Shown here: positions 10,840 to 23,600 of the stretch, piece after piece
Position numbering within the stretch: position 1 is the first letter of the stretch
How the letters are laid out: every line of letters begins with the position of its first letter
Origin: Phoenix dactylifera
Taxonomy: Eukaryota > Streptophyta > Magnoliopsida > Arecales > Arecaceae
Assembly: GCF_009389715.1 (NCBI RefSeq)
Contig: NC_052402.1
Location: 18,365,985 to 18,429,984, forward strand
Direction of reading: 5' to 3'
DNA: 64,000 bases
Position numbers and translations under genes: made by a program
Notes under the pieces: generated by a model
The model's input: only the letters and a program-made list of their open reading frames with translations
Databases searched by the model: none
What the model was told of the DNA's origin: nothing

Positions 10840-11738
10840 TAGGGCTAAAAATGGATCAGATATTGACATATCCATTTTTGTATCCATATTTTTCAATGAA
10901 TATGGATACAAATATGGATATTAAACATATATCAAAATTAATATCCATATTTGTTCTAAACGGATATGGATACGAATCGGATATTAAATATCTATATTTT
11001 CTTATCCGAATACGGATATAGATAGGAAGCTTTTTTTAATATTAATCAAATTTGAGCAAAATTCAAAGATAAAAACTAGCAATAAAGATATGATCATAAA
11101 GAAAAAAATTAATTAAAAAATATAATTTTAACAAGCATTTATCAAAAATAAAAACTAACCATTTCATAAACGATATACCGTTCAAAGTTGCTCGTCACTG
11201 AAGTAGAGGAGATCTATGGCGCCTCTAAGGTATCTCATGGCTGTCGCCAGTTGTAGTCGCTAGGTAAAAACTATGAAATGGATAGACCTTCAAAATTTTA
11301 GTTTCTTGAAGAAGATGAAGAGAAAAGAGGGATGAAACAAATAAGCGAGCGGTTTGTACCTTTCAGGCATGCTAGGTGATTCGAAAGATCTTATTCAAAT
11401 CGGGTATTCCATATTCAGGTTACTATCTTAAGTGACGGTCATCCGAATGTGGGTTTCTTTTAATTAAGATTTGGTTAATTACTTAATTGGTTTTTTGATT
11501 TAACTTAACTTAAACTTCTTCGTTTTACTTATCCTTAATATACATATATTGAATGCAGATCTGAATCCTTAAAAAATAGGTGTATTCGCATCTGTATCTG
11601 TATTCGGAAGATTTTTTAACTGACTATCCGAATCCGTATCCAGATCCGATTGGACCAATAAAGCAGTATCCAAATCGGATCCGAATTGGACATGGAAATA
11701 GATACGATCGAATATAATCGAACCCACTTTTAATTTTA
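10840..11738. mobile_element. hAT-like non-autonomous element
   Basis: The left end TAGGGCTAAAAATGG and the reverse of the right end, TAAAATTAAAAGTGG, form an imperfect terminal inverted repeat. The flanks are 8-bp duplications differing at one base (GTACTTAT at 10832-10839 and GTACTGAT at 11739-11746). Both ends are rich in GGATATGGATA-like and TCCGAATCCGTATCC-like subterminal repeats, facing each other. No transposase is seen. An 8-bp duplication and a TA(G)GG start fit the hAT superfamily. Confidence 0.65.
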
Positions 11739-11746
11739 GTACTGAT

Positions 11747-12207
11747 GTACACTATATTTTGAAAACTATGTATCGATTTACCAAGAGGTATACATTAGTT
11801 TGAGAGATGATTGATTTGCTTTATATGTATCATCTAGCCATGTAGTCTGTACTGGTAAAAAATACATTCTATAAATTATATATTGATTTACCAGGAGGTA
11901 CGAATTGGATCGCTGCTAGGTGTATATATAATGAGCCTGCAGTATGTATCAGAAAATCAATAAGTGTGTACCATCGGCTATATAGTATATAGTGGTAAAT
12001 ACGATGTTCTGAAAATTGTGTATCAAGTTGCTTGGAGATGTATATTAGGTTGCTAGATGACAAATTTGCTAAGTATGTATTATCTAATTGTGTATTGTGC
12101 ACCAATAAATATCATGTCTGTATATCGATTTATCTAGATATATGTATTTACTTGCTAAATGATTAATTTGTTTGGCGTATATTACTTGGTCATGTAGTAT
12201 GTACCGC
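11747..12207. repeat. Degenerate tandem repeat, about 110-125 bp period
   Basis: Roughly four diverged units, beginning near 11747, 11862, 11975 and 12100. Each has a GTGTATCGATTTACC-like block, a GGTTGCTAGATGA-like block, and a ATCTAGCCATGTAGTATG-like block. No coding potential. Confidence 0.6.
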
Positions 12208-12720
12208 AATTTTCTTTCTTCTTTTTAATTTTTTAATCATGAAACCAACGACTCTATTAGTTGGAGTCTATAATTTTGAGGTTTCTTCTTTAAGATGGGT
12301 ATTAGAGGAAACTTGGCAATATAAAAAGCCCAAACATAACATACCCCATGTTGCAGATGTATGATTTGTTTAGACTCATTCTCGAACCATTCAAGAATTT
12401 TTTTTAGGAAAAGAAAATAAATACTCATAAAATCCATAGAATTATATGATCCAATGCCATGTATGAAATTTTAAATACTAATTAGGCTCTGCAAAATAAT
12501 AGTGACGTTTTGATTCCATTAATTATAAGGAACCTTTACTAAACCCTAATTAAATGTTTACATATAACAAACATTGTTTTCCAGATTTGCCTGGATTGGA
12601 GTATTTAATGATCAACTAATTATAGTTACAGCAACATACTTTAGCTAGAAATAATGATCAATTATAGAAGAATAAAAATATTATTTGCTCAAATTACTAA
12701 TATCGAACAAAAGTTTATTA
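12208..12720. other. AT-rich intergenic sequence, nothing recognised
   Basis: Low-GC DNA with scattered stops in all frames, and no repeat boundary or exon-like segment. Confidence 0.6.
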
Positions 12721-12725
12721 TTTTA

Positions 12726-13218
12726 TGTGAGGATCCATGTTGGCATGTGTTTAGTCCTACATTGCTTATTTACTGGATAGATTTTGTGTACTTATACCAG
12801 ATCAAGGAATCCAAATGATACTTTCTGACTGGCCATTTGGGTGAGGTATTGGGTTGTTACAAATGATATTAGAGAAGACCCGGTTCATAACTTATGTGGA
12901 CTAGGGACACTGCAACACATATCCATTGGAGCTGACCACAGGCCGATCGTAGTGCTTGTGATTAGATTTGAATGGATTTGACCCTTAACCGCACAAGAAC
13001 GCCAAGACTTAAATAGGGAGAGTGTGTGAGGATCCGTGCGGGCATATGTTTAGTCCCACATCGGTTATTCGCTGGGTAAATCTTGAGGATCCGTGCGGGC
13101 ATGTGTTTAGTCCCACATTGGTTATTTGCTGGATAGATCTTGGATACTTATACAGGATCAAGAAATCCAAATAATATCTTTCGGTTGGTCATTTTGGGTG
13201 AGGTCTTGGGTTGTTGCA
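12726..13218 (+). mobile_element. TRIM element, second copy, with a partly duplicated 3' LTR
   Basis: 5' LTR 12726-12861 (TGTGAGG...TTACA), a decayed primer site just after it (AATGATATTAGAG), and 3' LTR from 13025 to 13218. Perfect 5-bp target duplication TTTTA at 12721-12725 and 13219-13223. The first 55-60 bases of the 3' LTR are repeated in tandem (about 13029-13084 and 13085-13140). There is no open reading frame. Confidence 0.92.
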
Positions 13219-13223
13219 TTTTA

Positions 13224-13640
13224 GCTGGTAAAAATATTCTGATCTCATGATACTATTTGTATAGATATTACAAGAATATTTTTTTTAATTATCAATATAG
13301 AATTTTAGTAGCAATAGTTCAAGAATGTCTATGATACTGCTTTTGCATGTTTATTTCGGATAAGCAGGCTACTAAAAAAGAAACATGTAGAAATTCTAGA
13401 TTCAAAGAATTTTAGGTGTGGCACAAAGATTTCCATTATAGATGGAGATCTGATTATATAGAGTAAATTATAAAAACATTTGTGAAGGTGAACCAGTATA
13501 AAAAATCTGCCTCATATACAATCCACTAGAGACTATTGCAAATTTCACTAGACCAAGTGTTGATATAGATCAACAAGTTTTAAAACTGCAGTGTAAATAC
13601 AATATTAACATTATGAGTTGAAGTATTATGACAATAAATG
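13224..13640. other. Intergenic sequence, nothing recognised
   Basis: AT-rich, no open frame of note and no clear repeat. Confidence 0.5.
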
Positions 13641-15330
13641 ATTGAGGTGATGTGGCACAACCAGATTCATCCAACTCATCATCCATGTGGTGAGCCAGGC
13701 GCCTAAAAATTCTTTAAGGCATTTTGGCTACCCTTCCCTCCAAACCAACCTAAAAGCTAATATGAGTAGACTGTAAGTAGCCAACTTGCGAGCCAAAATC
13801 TCTCAGCTCTGCTTGGAGACCTTAGCGACCAACCCAAGCAGAGTAGAACTACTTCATGGTAGAGGCAACCTGGTCCCTTGACCTGGGTATGCATGTGGCT
13901 TCAGCAATTCTATCACGTGTTATGCGGTTGCAGCACCCCCCTCAGTTGTTACGCCATATTAGAAATTGGTTATGAGATGACCCCAAATTTATTGGGATAT
14001 GATTCGCGGAAGATATATAATTTTAGTTATAAAAAGGTCTGAAAAACCCTCCATAAAGGTGAATGCTCCACTACTCTCCAGTACTAGTACCGACATTATT
14101 ATTCATTGCCTTCCTCACTTCCCACTAGGGGGGGACGCCATCCCCCTATGTAACCTATTCCATCTCTAGCAATTCCTCTCCACATCAACTAGGAAGAGTC
14201 TCCAAGTGGATGACTGACCATGATCGTAAGATAAAGGAGATAAGTAACCAGATCAAGGCCCTACAAGAGCAAATGATTGGAGCAAGGGACAATTTTGAGA
14301 CAATGAACGAACCTCCCTACACCAAGAAGATTCTGGAGGAGCCCCTACCGAAGAAGTTTAAAACACCTCTATTTGAGCTCTATGATGGTACCACGGACTT
14401 GATGGACATCTTAAGAGCTTCAAATTTCTCATGCTACTGTAAGGAGCTTTGGAAGGCAAGATATGCTGGGCATTCCGGCCGCACTCAAAAAGGTGGCTCA
14501 GTTCTAGTACTATAGCCTCCGACTGAGATCTATTTGCTCTTTCGACTAGCTCAATTGTCAGTTCACTAATCACTTCATCAGTAGCAAGAGGTAGAGGAAA
14601 ACTACTGCCAGTCTATTCACCATCTAGTAGAGGGAAGACAAATCCGTTCAGAACTACATTAGTTAGTTCACACAAAGACATTGGAGGTGTGCTGACTAGA
14701 TCATTCTATCGGGATAGCTACAGTGATGGACAGGATGAGGAGCTCACTTTTTAGCTTCTCCTTAGAGAAAAAGCCTCCAAAGGACATGGCCGAGCTCTTG
14801 ACTCAAGCAGACAAGTACATTAATGTTGAAGAGACCATTGCCGCTCAAAGAGAAGCAGCGAGAAAATATGGTAACAAATGCAAGGACTATAAGGAAAAAG
14901 ACAAACTAAGGAGAAAGCACAACCTGCAAGAGTAGATTGTCGTGCAACCTCAGAGTCCGCCCTAGAAGTTTGAAGGATATACCTCCCTCAATGCTTCGAG
15001 AACCCAAATCCTGATGAAAGTCCAGAACCAAGGCTACCGGCACTAGCCTAGAAAGCTAGGAACCTTTGCTAGGAAGAGGATATGAGCAAGTACTACGAAT
15101 TCTACATAAATTATAGGCACGACACCAAGAAATGCCTTCAACTGAAGGATAAGATTGTAGCCCCCATCCGACGGGGGTACCTTTGATGCTATGTGAGCAA
15201 TTATCAAAACCTAAGTTGAGATAGATGGACCCTTGAAAGGTGGAATAGTAATGATCAGCCATTTGCCTAGGTGATTGCCACTATCTCCAAAGGTCTTACT
15301 ATCATTAGTCCGAACCTTTCAGCTTGAAAG
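13640..15330 (+). mobile_element. Ty3/gypsy retrotransposon remnant (LTR tail and gag)
   Basis: A promoter-like region with TTATAAAAAGG (about 14030) and a C-rich leader precedes a gag open frame at 14210. The gag is of the plant gypsy type. No intact LTR pair or target duplication could be fixed, and pol is missing, so the outer limits are approximate. Confidence 0.65.
14210..15300 (+). pseudogene. Ty3/gypsy gag remnant
   Basis: The N-terminal frame has a coiled-coil start (DRKIKEISNQIKALQEQM) and the family hallmark ILEEPLPKKFKTPLFELYDG followed by TTD. After a frameshift, LEKKPPKDMAELLTQADKYI (14762-14822) matches the later gag region, and KYYEFYINYRHDTKKCLQLK (about 15090-15150) matches the knuckle-like region before the protease, with the first cysteine lost. 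Stops are frequent. It is a dead fragment. Confidence 0.75.
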
Positions 15331-15639
15331 AAGCATCGGCCAAACTTTTTCGATCTAGGAGTATCCATGTTGAATCTATTGAATCGTTGAGCTCAAGAAA
15401 CATGTGCCCCATAATAGCAAGGTGTAAAGTCAGTAAGAATTATGGTTCCTAATCTTTGTATTTTTTAATATTGACCATTAATGGAATTATGTTTCAATTT
15501 CTCTCCAACGGGTCAAAAGTGTTGCAAGTCATACCATTTCATAAAACCCTGCCTTCAAAAGATCACTCCATCTAAAAAGTCCTAGCTCGGCCTAAGAGGC
15601 ACACTCGATTTGATCACTCGAATTGTTTGCCAATTAAGG

Positions 15640-15960
15640 CCCATTGGACCTTGTACGCATCTTCATATAATCTCAAGGCTTCTTGGCCCCTGAGGTTCAA
15701 GCAAGCCCGATTACCTTTATATTTGCTCTTGTGTATTCTCGAGCAGGTTGTTAGCCTTTATACTTGTCGTCGTATATTTTCAAGTGGGCTTGTTGGCTTT
15801 TATACCCGTCCTTGTGTATTCTCAAGACTATTGGCCCCTGATGTTCGAGCAGGGCTACTGACCCTTATGTTCATCCTCATATATACTGAAAGCCTATTTG
15901 CCCCCGAGATTCGACCAGACCTGTTGGCCCTTATATTCATCCTCAATCAAGTATTCTCTT
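15640..15960. repeat. Degenerate tandem repeat in gypsy-derived DNA
   Basis: About four to five diverged units of 55-100 bp. Each combines a GTTGGCCCTTATATTCATCC-like block with a TGTATTCTCAAG-like block and often a GGCCCCTGAGGTTCGAGCAG-like block. Confidence 0.55.
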
Positions 15961-16590
15961 TTTATCAAGGATCGTAAAGGATTATATTCTACTCCGACAA
16001 GGTGATCTCCAGTATGCACCTATGGTATTTCTGTTGACCTCAAGTACTTCATAGAATTCTGCTCTTACCGTCTGATATATTCAGAAGGCGTTTCAGTTTA
16101 TTTCTTTGGTCATTATGGCTACTATGGAATTTTAATCTTACTTCAGCCTATCTCCAAGAGGCGTTGTTATCATATATCTAAAGCATTCATGGCTATCTCA
16201 GCTGCTTTCTACAAATATTTTAACTCGGCTAATCTTGATGTGATCTCGTCTCATCATGATCTTGTGGTCTTCACCTCAGTTAACCTCTAAAGGCATTCTG
16301 ATATTATGGCCTCGTCTCAAAGCTCTCAGCCGATCTTGATCACTTGAAATTATTATGGCCTTATCTCATCTTTTTGATCTTCTGGCTGACCTCGAAAACT
16401 TATATCCATGCATCTTTGTCTCATCTTAGCATCCTTAAAATGACCTCGAGTGAACATCTAAACAATAAGTGATAGAAAAGGTATGCTTGAAAATAATTTC
16501 ATTCCAATTAATAGTATATGGTTACATAGTAGGTCAAAGACCAAACTAGACCACTACAACATGAAAAGACTGGGATTAGCTAATCTATAG
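15961..16590. other. Spacer, probably part of the same retroelement remnant
   Basis: Repeated CTCGGCTAATCTTGAT- and ATGGCCTCGTCTCA-like motifs suggest decayed repetitive DNA. No gene was found. Confidence 0.4.
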
Positions 16591-16592
16591 TT

Positions 16593-17140
16593 CTTCAAGA
16601 TGATGAACTCTGGCAAGGACACCCAATGCAGGAGACCATCCTTCACCTTATCCCGCACTTCCATGGTGGCACCAAAAAGCACAAGAGGGGGGTCTACAGA
16701 AGCATATTGCTTGAGGCTTAACGGCTCCCCGACCTCTCCATTGTTGTCTGGCCCCCGGCCTTGTTGCTGTCGTATGCGGCTAGTTCGAGACCGCTAAAGT
16801 TGGCCTAGGGAAGAGCCACGACATCTGGCTTCGACATTCGTCGAAGCCCTCCACGAAGGAATCAACCATGATGAGGGCAAACTACGCATGAGAGTTCCCG
16901 ATGCCTTGAACTTCTCCACGGCCCAGGAAGCCCTCTTCTCGACCTGGGCGACCTAAAATTAAGCAACGTTCCTCCACCGCCGCTGCTCGGAGCAAAGTCG
17001 TTTGGGTCCAATCCTTCTCAATTACCAGCCAGCTCTTGAGGGACCCATTTTTGGCCTCTACCTCGGCCGTTTTCTCCCGGCCTTTTGCAAGGCCAACTGA
17101 AGCATCCCCTCATAGTTCTGAAGATGCTTCTCCTATGGAG
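16593..17140 (-). pseudogene. Decayed coiled-coil frame, probably retroelement-associated
   Basis: On the minus strand a broken frame reads ALQKAGRKTAEVEAKNGSLK, then IEKDWTQTTLLRAAAVEE, and further on MVDSFVEGFDECRSQMSWLF. The Ala/Glu-rich coiled-coil style and the closing EGFDECRSQ region resemble gag-like or accessory proteins often found with plant gypsy elements. Stops interrupt it. The assignment is by general resemblance only. Confidence 0.4.
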
Positions 17141-17289
17141 AATCCATTCTACACAGCAGAGGAAAAAAGGAAGATTAGTAAGAGGATTGATCTTCTCACA
17201 AGAAAATATGGAAGAAAAGCAGTAAACCACTACCCAAGATCGATTTTCAACGATTCGACAAGCAAATTCTGCAGAGATCTCTTTTGAAG

Positions 17290-17619
17290 TGACAAAAAGG
17301 GCACTTAGAAACTCTCCTAATATGACAGATTTGTAAGGGCCTCCATTTTCTTTTTATAAAGCTTCGAACAGAGTTCCACGGCGGCGAGCCCATTAAAAAT
17401 AATAAACTTTTAATAATAAACTTTTATCATCCTTTTTCTTTTTTACTTTCCACCAAAAAATTCTTTCTAACTGAAGCATTGGAGGGCCCAACTAGAGCCA
17501 ATTCAGCAAGCTCTCTGATCCTTGCCTATTTCCTTACAGGTCCACGGAGGCGGTTCATGTCAACATTCTCGGAACAACAGCAACATAAGTAATTAGAAAT
17601 ATTAATCGGGACCTCTCTC
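17290..17619. other. 3' flank of the PQT3-like gene
   Basis: AT-rich stretch followed by ordinary sequence; probably holds the 3' UTR and end of the minus-strand gene. No separate feature is seen. Confidence 0.4.
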
Positions 17620-20600
17620 TCACACGCACACAGAGGCAAACGCACAATCATCGGCGCTTGCTCCCACGCTCATGCGTCTCCCTCTCCCTGGACCCCCTCG
17701 CCGGCCGCCCCTCCTCCTCCGCCTCCCTCCTCGACGACGACGACGGCCTCCTCTTGAAATGATAATACTCCTCGCTCGACTCATGGTCGTACCCGCCGCC
17801 GCCGCCCCTCCGACCGACGACGAACCACCACCTTTCGATCCCTTCCACTCGTCCCTATTCCCGTCCGAACTGGACCGGCGGTGGGCCGACTCGTGCTGGT
17901 CCCTGAGCCCGTTCTTCAGCGGCAGCTCTGACGACTTCCTCTTCTTGCCGGCCCCCTCGCCTCCGCCGCCTCCGGCGGCGGATGAGGAGTGCGGGAAGCT
18001 GATGCGGGAGAAAACGCTGCCCTTCTGCTTCCGATCCAGCTTGGCAGTCTCGGCCGGCGGCGGCTCGTCGTGGTCCGAGGCCCTTCTCTTCCCGGCCCGG
18101 CTCGGGGAGTGCCGGCCCGAGTCGCGGGGCGGGCCGTGTCGGTCTGCTCGGTCGGACCGGTCGACGCTTGCCTCTTGGGATGTCAGCCTCTGAAACAAAA
18201 CACGATATGTTGCTCATCATGCACCTACCGTGACAAAAATAACACATAACAATGCTAAATCTTAAATTACACGCCTCAATTGCCCTCGGCCAGTGGCCAC
18301 AACATGGCTAAACGTAAATCTTTTTAAAAAGTTACAAATTAACACCTCTTTCCATCATCTACTATAATACATCATACATTGATAAAACTGATCAATTGAC
18401 TCAAAACTCTTTCTCCCTCTTCAAAGTTACCAATGACTGAAGTAATTTGAAGGCAGACAATGCCTGCCAATGTAACACCGTGACAATTTATTGAATCCAT
18501 CATGTATGGCTCTCAGTGGAGATAGGGGACATAGCCTAATCCACTTATACGAATCCACCAGGACGAAAATGATCCAAACGAAGGACTACATAAAAGATGG
18601 CTTCAACCTAACTGTGCTTCATGATGGCAATGGACGGCGCCAAGTAAGTTACAGGCGAACCCTAACTAGCACAAAGCCAAGAGCCATTTGGCTTCCAGGG
18701 TGCTCTCCGGAAAAGCTAAGTATGGAAGAACTCACGATTTCTCGACGTATGTCCGTGATTTATTATTACCTAGAAAGAAGGGGGAAAAACCCCTCAAATG
18801 TGTCCTCTAACAAGTTCCCTACGTTCTCGTGGCTCAGCAGGTCTAATTGAAGCCATCAGAGGCTTGCCCTTTCTCGAATGCCATCCCCCAATTCGAGAAA
18901 CAAGATTTCCAAGCCTCTTTCCATAAGAAGGGGCAGTAGCAATGGAGGAGAATGAAATAGTGGAAAGGAGCCGTACATTCTCGCTGCATCCACGAAAACC
19001 AGCCCAACTTTAGGAGAATAGCTTGCTATAGCTGCCTGAAGACCTGTTTCCAAATAATAAAAATGGGCAGCCAAAAGGTGCCAAGACCATGGTCAGCTTG
19101 GTGATGACCATGATCCAGTGAGCATACATGTCCCGCACGAGTGCACCAAGAACGACTCGATAAATCTAGGGCTTTCGAGGGATGAATCACAAACCGTCAC
19201 TCGCCCAAAGATGAATCCACATCTTACACCAGACCAAGACCAATAACAACTTCCAGCATATGCAAGGAAAAGCCCTATTCTGGCGAAAAACGAATCCCTC
19301 CTGAAAGTACTAATGCTGAAGAATTGCATCTTCTGCTAATGCTTATATTGATTGGGGTCTTAGATCTCCTTGGGAAATCCCCTTTTCTTGATAACCCTAT
19401 TCCCCCTATCATCATCCGGAGCTGCCGCAACTCGGGCTCTAATGCTGATACGATGACGCCCAGAGTACAAAAATGAATAAGCAAATGAATCAACAAAAGA
19501 AGACATACGGGCTTCGACTTCAATGAAGAAACGCCATTGGTTCCATTTGGTTCCCTTCTGGGCTCCCTATCCTTGGAGCGCTCCCTCTCCCTGAAACAAA
19601 CAGCAACTTCAGCAATCAAAAAAGGGAACAACAAAATCCACAAGCAGCACAAGGGCATTCCCTGAAACCTCCAGAGGATCAAAATCCATGAAAATGACAT
19701 GAATGACTCGATATAAAAAGAAAGCTACTTGGTATTACAACGATGGAAGCAAAAACAGCAGCATCAAACTCTCTATATCCATGTTATAAAGCTGCAGAAG
19801 ATATCGGTATATATACATGCATACACATAAAGATAGATGGATACATATAGAGATATATGATAAGGATCTTTAAGGCATTGCTTGAAATAATAATCCCACC
19901 AATATAATACAAGAAACTACAGGTGGTTTGAGAGGCATACCAAGCATGATGTATATTATTGATGTCGTTTATTGGAGAATGATTACAAGTGAGCAATAGG
20001 TATTCACCCTGGGAACAGTGCATGTCAATACATACTGAAGATTGGATTGCTGAATAAAAAGATGGAAGAATAAAGGCTCCTTGGAGTAATAGAGATACAT
20101 AATATATTAGTCAAAATAAAATATATCTCATGCAGTGCCACTCTAGTGGAACGTGTTGAAGCTGACAGTGCGAAAAGAGCCAAGGGGCAGAAAATTTGTT
20201 CATCCAACAAGTTTTCACTACAAGAATGCATAGATGAGCGTAGCAAGCGGTAACAAAGATACACTTATCTATGGTAAATTTATGGTAAAACAAGGCCGTA
20301 TAGAGTAAGGAAAGAGCCAGAAGGGAAAACACTTATTTATAGCACCACTGGAAAATAAAGCAAAGGAAAAAGGTGAAGATGACATAAAATGGAAAAAAGA
20401 TGGTCCAAACAAGAAGAGGAGGCCTGAAATATAAAGAAATCGATGCCAAGGATTAAAACAGAGAACCCAGACATGAAGTATGGGTTGTTTGTTGATATAA
20501 AAGTTCAATGCATTCAAAGATAGTTTACACTCACAGATTCCTAGGTTAAGATTTAGAAAACAACGACATCAAGAAAAATATGAAAAAGGACATAATATGT

Positions 20601-23600
20601 AACATGTCGTGTTACCAGTATATGCGAGATTTCAAATATAATGAACTACAGAATTTTGCACCATACTTCAGATAAATTAAGAAAAAGATGGATAATAAGA
20701 GCAGATTGAAGAATTGCGTCAAACCCTGGCGCATGCACTAAGAAACAAAACGTAGGAGTTAAATAGGATAGCAACTAGCTGCTGATATATTAGGAAAAAG
20801 CCCGGACTAAACTATTGCATCTACCACATAATGTCATTTTATTTTTAACTGCCTTTCTTCTCTACATGTTGTAAATATTTACCCATGATTACATCCATCT
20901 ACACTATGCCTATGAATATATGTGCATATTTTGGTCAACTATTTTATCTTATCTGATAAGTAATTATACTACTAGTTTCTCATGTAATATAGCAAATAAA
21001 CCACTACGAGAAACTTAAAATTGAAAAAGAAAAAAAAAAGATCAAGGAGTATCATGTGCATGTAATGTTATAGCTGTAACATTGTGTATATTAGCTTTCG
21101 CATAACACCATTAAAATTCTTATCTTTCAATTCCATTTAAACCACAAACAGCAAGCCTTGAACACATAAATTTCACAGCATAATTTTCAGAAAATTACCA
21201 AACACCATTCTAGGACCTAGAAGCTGAAATCTCCTCAGCTGCCTAACACAGTTATCTTGTTCATGTGCGCGTATGCGTGTGCATGTCTGTGTGTATATAC
21301 ACATTTAAGCAACACTTCAGTTTGGCATTGCAAAAACATCAACAAATTCAGAAAAATGAAAAAAAAAACAGAACTAAAGAGTAACCATTTGAATTACCTT
21401 TCATTGAGTCGGTCCATTTCACGCTTCCATCTTAGATCAGCTTTCTTAGCCTCAAATTCTTCCCTGGTCAAATATCCATGCCCCTGGTTCATACCCACGA
21501 TGCCTAAATTGGACAGATCCCTGCAAATGTATATTTTTTTCAATTTATGCAGCTTTCACATATGCTGTAAGTGAACTACGCATATAAAATCAAGGGAACT
21601 ATGACAAAAAAAAAAGTTGGTTATAGTTTCAAATTTCAAAATCTCTCTTTATCTTCTAGCTCTGAGGATGTCTTATAACTCTACAAGGACTTGTAACTAC
21701 CAAGCATACCTTGGAACTACTGGCATCATATAACTTTGTGCAGTAAATGGATCTCGTGGAAGAATACCTCCCCCAAAAGGAACATCAAAGGGGCCAGGCG
21801 TATAACCCATGTATTGCATGGGACCAGTGAAAGATGCCATGTATCCATCAACTCCAAATGGCATTCCACTACCAGCCCAGTAAGGGTTGTAGCCCGAAGC
21901 AGCCAAAGGCATCCCAGCAAAGTTTTCAGCTCCAAAATCTTGATAAGCCCTCCACTGCATGTCAGAAGCTGCAGACAGGAAAGGGAAGAAGCAAAGGTAA
22001 AGTAGTCAGACTGATTTTTGATTTGCGTACTACACAAAACATTTGATGATTTGCAGTGCATGTACAAGATAAAAGATTGGTACCACTGAGTAAAGTAGAA
22101 CAAAACAAAGGTAATGCACTAACCGTTACCAGCCATCCGTGTCTTCTTCTTCTTCTTCTTCTTTCCTGGTAAAAAAAAGGAATGAAATAGCTTTCTTAAG
22201 GGAACAGAATAGACCAAAAGGAAAGGTTTTCATAAAACCAGTGATTGATCATAATCACTGGCTTGCATAGTTACCGGCCCAGACAAATATAACTAACTGG
22301 AATTCCTTTGTCAAGCACCAACTGCAAAACCTCTCACTTTAGGATGCACCCTTTTTGATAAACAGATTCTACATTAATCTAAAAGATGATCTGAGATCAT
22401 AGGATAGTTTACTTGTTCTACGGAACCTTTGCAACAGTTCCAAACACTTACCATTTGCAGTGCATATCTTTGATATTTATTCTCTAACTTAGACAGACAA
22501 CTAGTAGACAATAAACAAATTTTAAAAAAAAATCATATTGCATTGCAAGTGCAGATCACCCACCTTGCTCTCTAGTAATCAACTTTTCCTGGCCTTCTTC
22601 AGGAACTGGAGCACTCTCAGGTGATGGTTCTTTTGCACTCGCTGATTCCGGCATTGCTTCAGATTTATTCACATTTGCAGTGACCTTCTTTTCCACAGTA
22701 TTTGTCTCAAATATTGCAGCCTTTACATTGCTTGCAGCCTCCCCTTCCTTCACATTTGGAGAACGTTCCAGTGGAGGAACTTGTTTATGTTCATCTTTGG
22801 AAGCAGCAGAAAGAGTAGGAGACAGGTTCTTGGGTTGTACTAGGCGAGCTGACTCCATATCTGAAAGACCAGAAGATACAGGACATTTCCATCAACCGCA
22901 TACAAATAACTATATATCACAAACCACGAAAAGTATTCATACCTTGACCATGAACAAGATTTCCTGCATTTTCTGTACTATTGGTTGTTGACTCCATTAT
23001 GCGACTAATTGTTTCCCTAAGTGTTCTATTTGGCAGAAGGTCATCTGCTAGTATGCCTGTAGCACCACAGACACACACTGACTTGCTAATAATATAATCT
23101 CTTATGCCTGGTGGAAGAAAATAAAATTGGCAATTGATCAAAAGGAAAAATTAAAACTTTGCTCTCTTAGTTTTACGTGTGCCAAATAATATAACACAAG
23201 AAAATTGAGTTCAAAGCATCAAGACACTTACATTTGTCACAAAAACTCTTAAAACAGCACTTGCTAGTCAAAACAGCATCTTTCATTACTTCTTTACAAA
23301 GTGGGCAGCCCAATTCTGGTGGAAGATCACTAACAGGACGAGCGGTAGGTAGCCCCTCAATTTCCTTCTCAAATGCAGCTCTATATAGGAAAAGTTGCTC
23401 ATCAGCTGTCATTTCTATCACAATACTGTAATAACAAGGAACACTGCATGAAGTCATCAACTTACTCATTTGGCTTAAGAACAGCAACAGCACCACCAGG
23501 CAACGCATAGGATGTCACGCCCCAAGCCCGAGGCGCGGCAGACGCCGCACGCCCGCACGGCGGGCCGCACGGGCGCGCAAGGCAGCAGATCATATCAAAG

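Noticed and set aside
17672-18193. 173-codon plus-strand open frame rich in Pro, Leu and Arg
   Set aside because: Antisense shadow of the last PQT3 exon.
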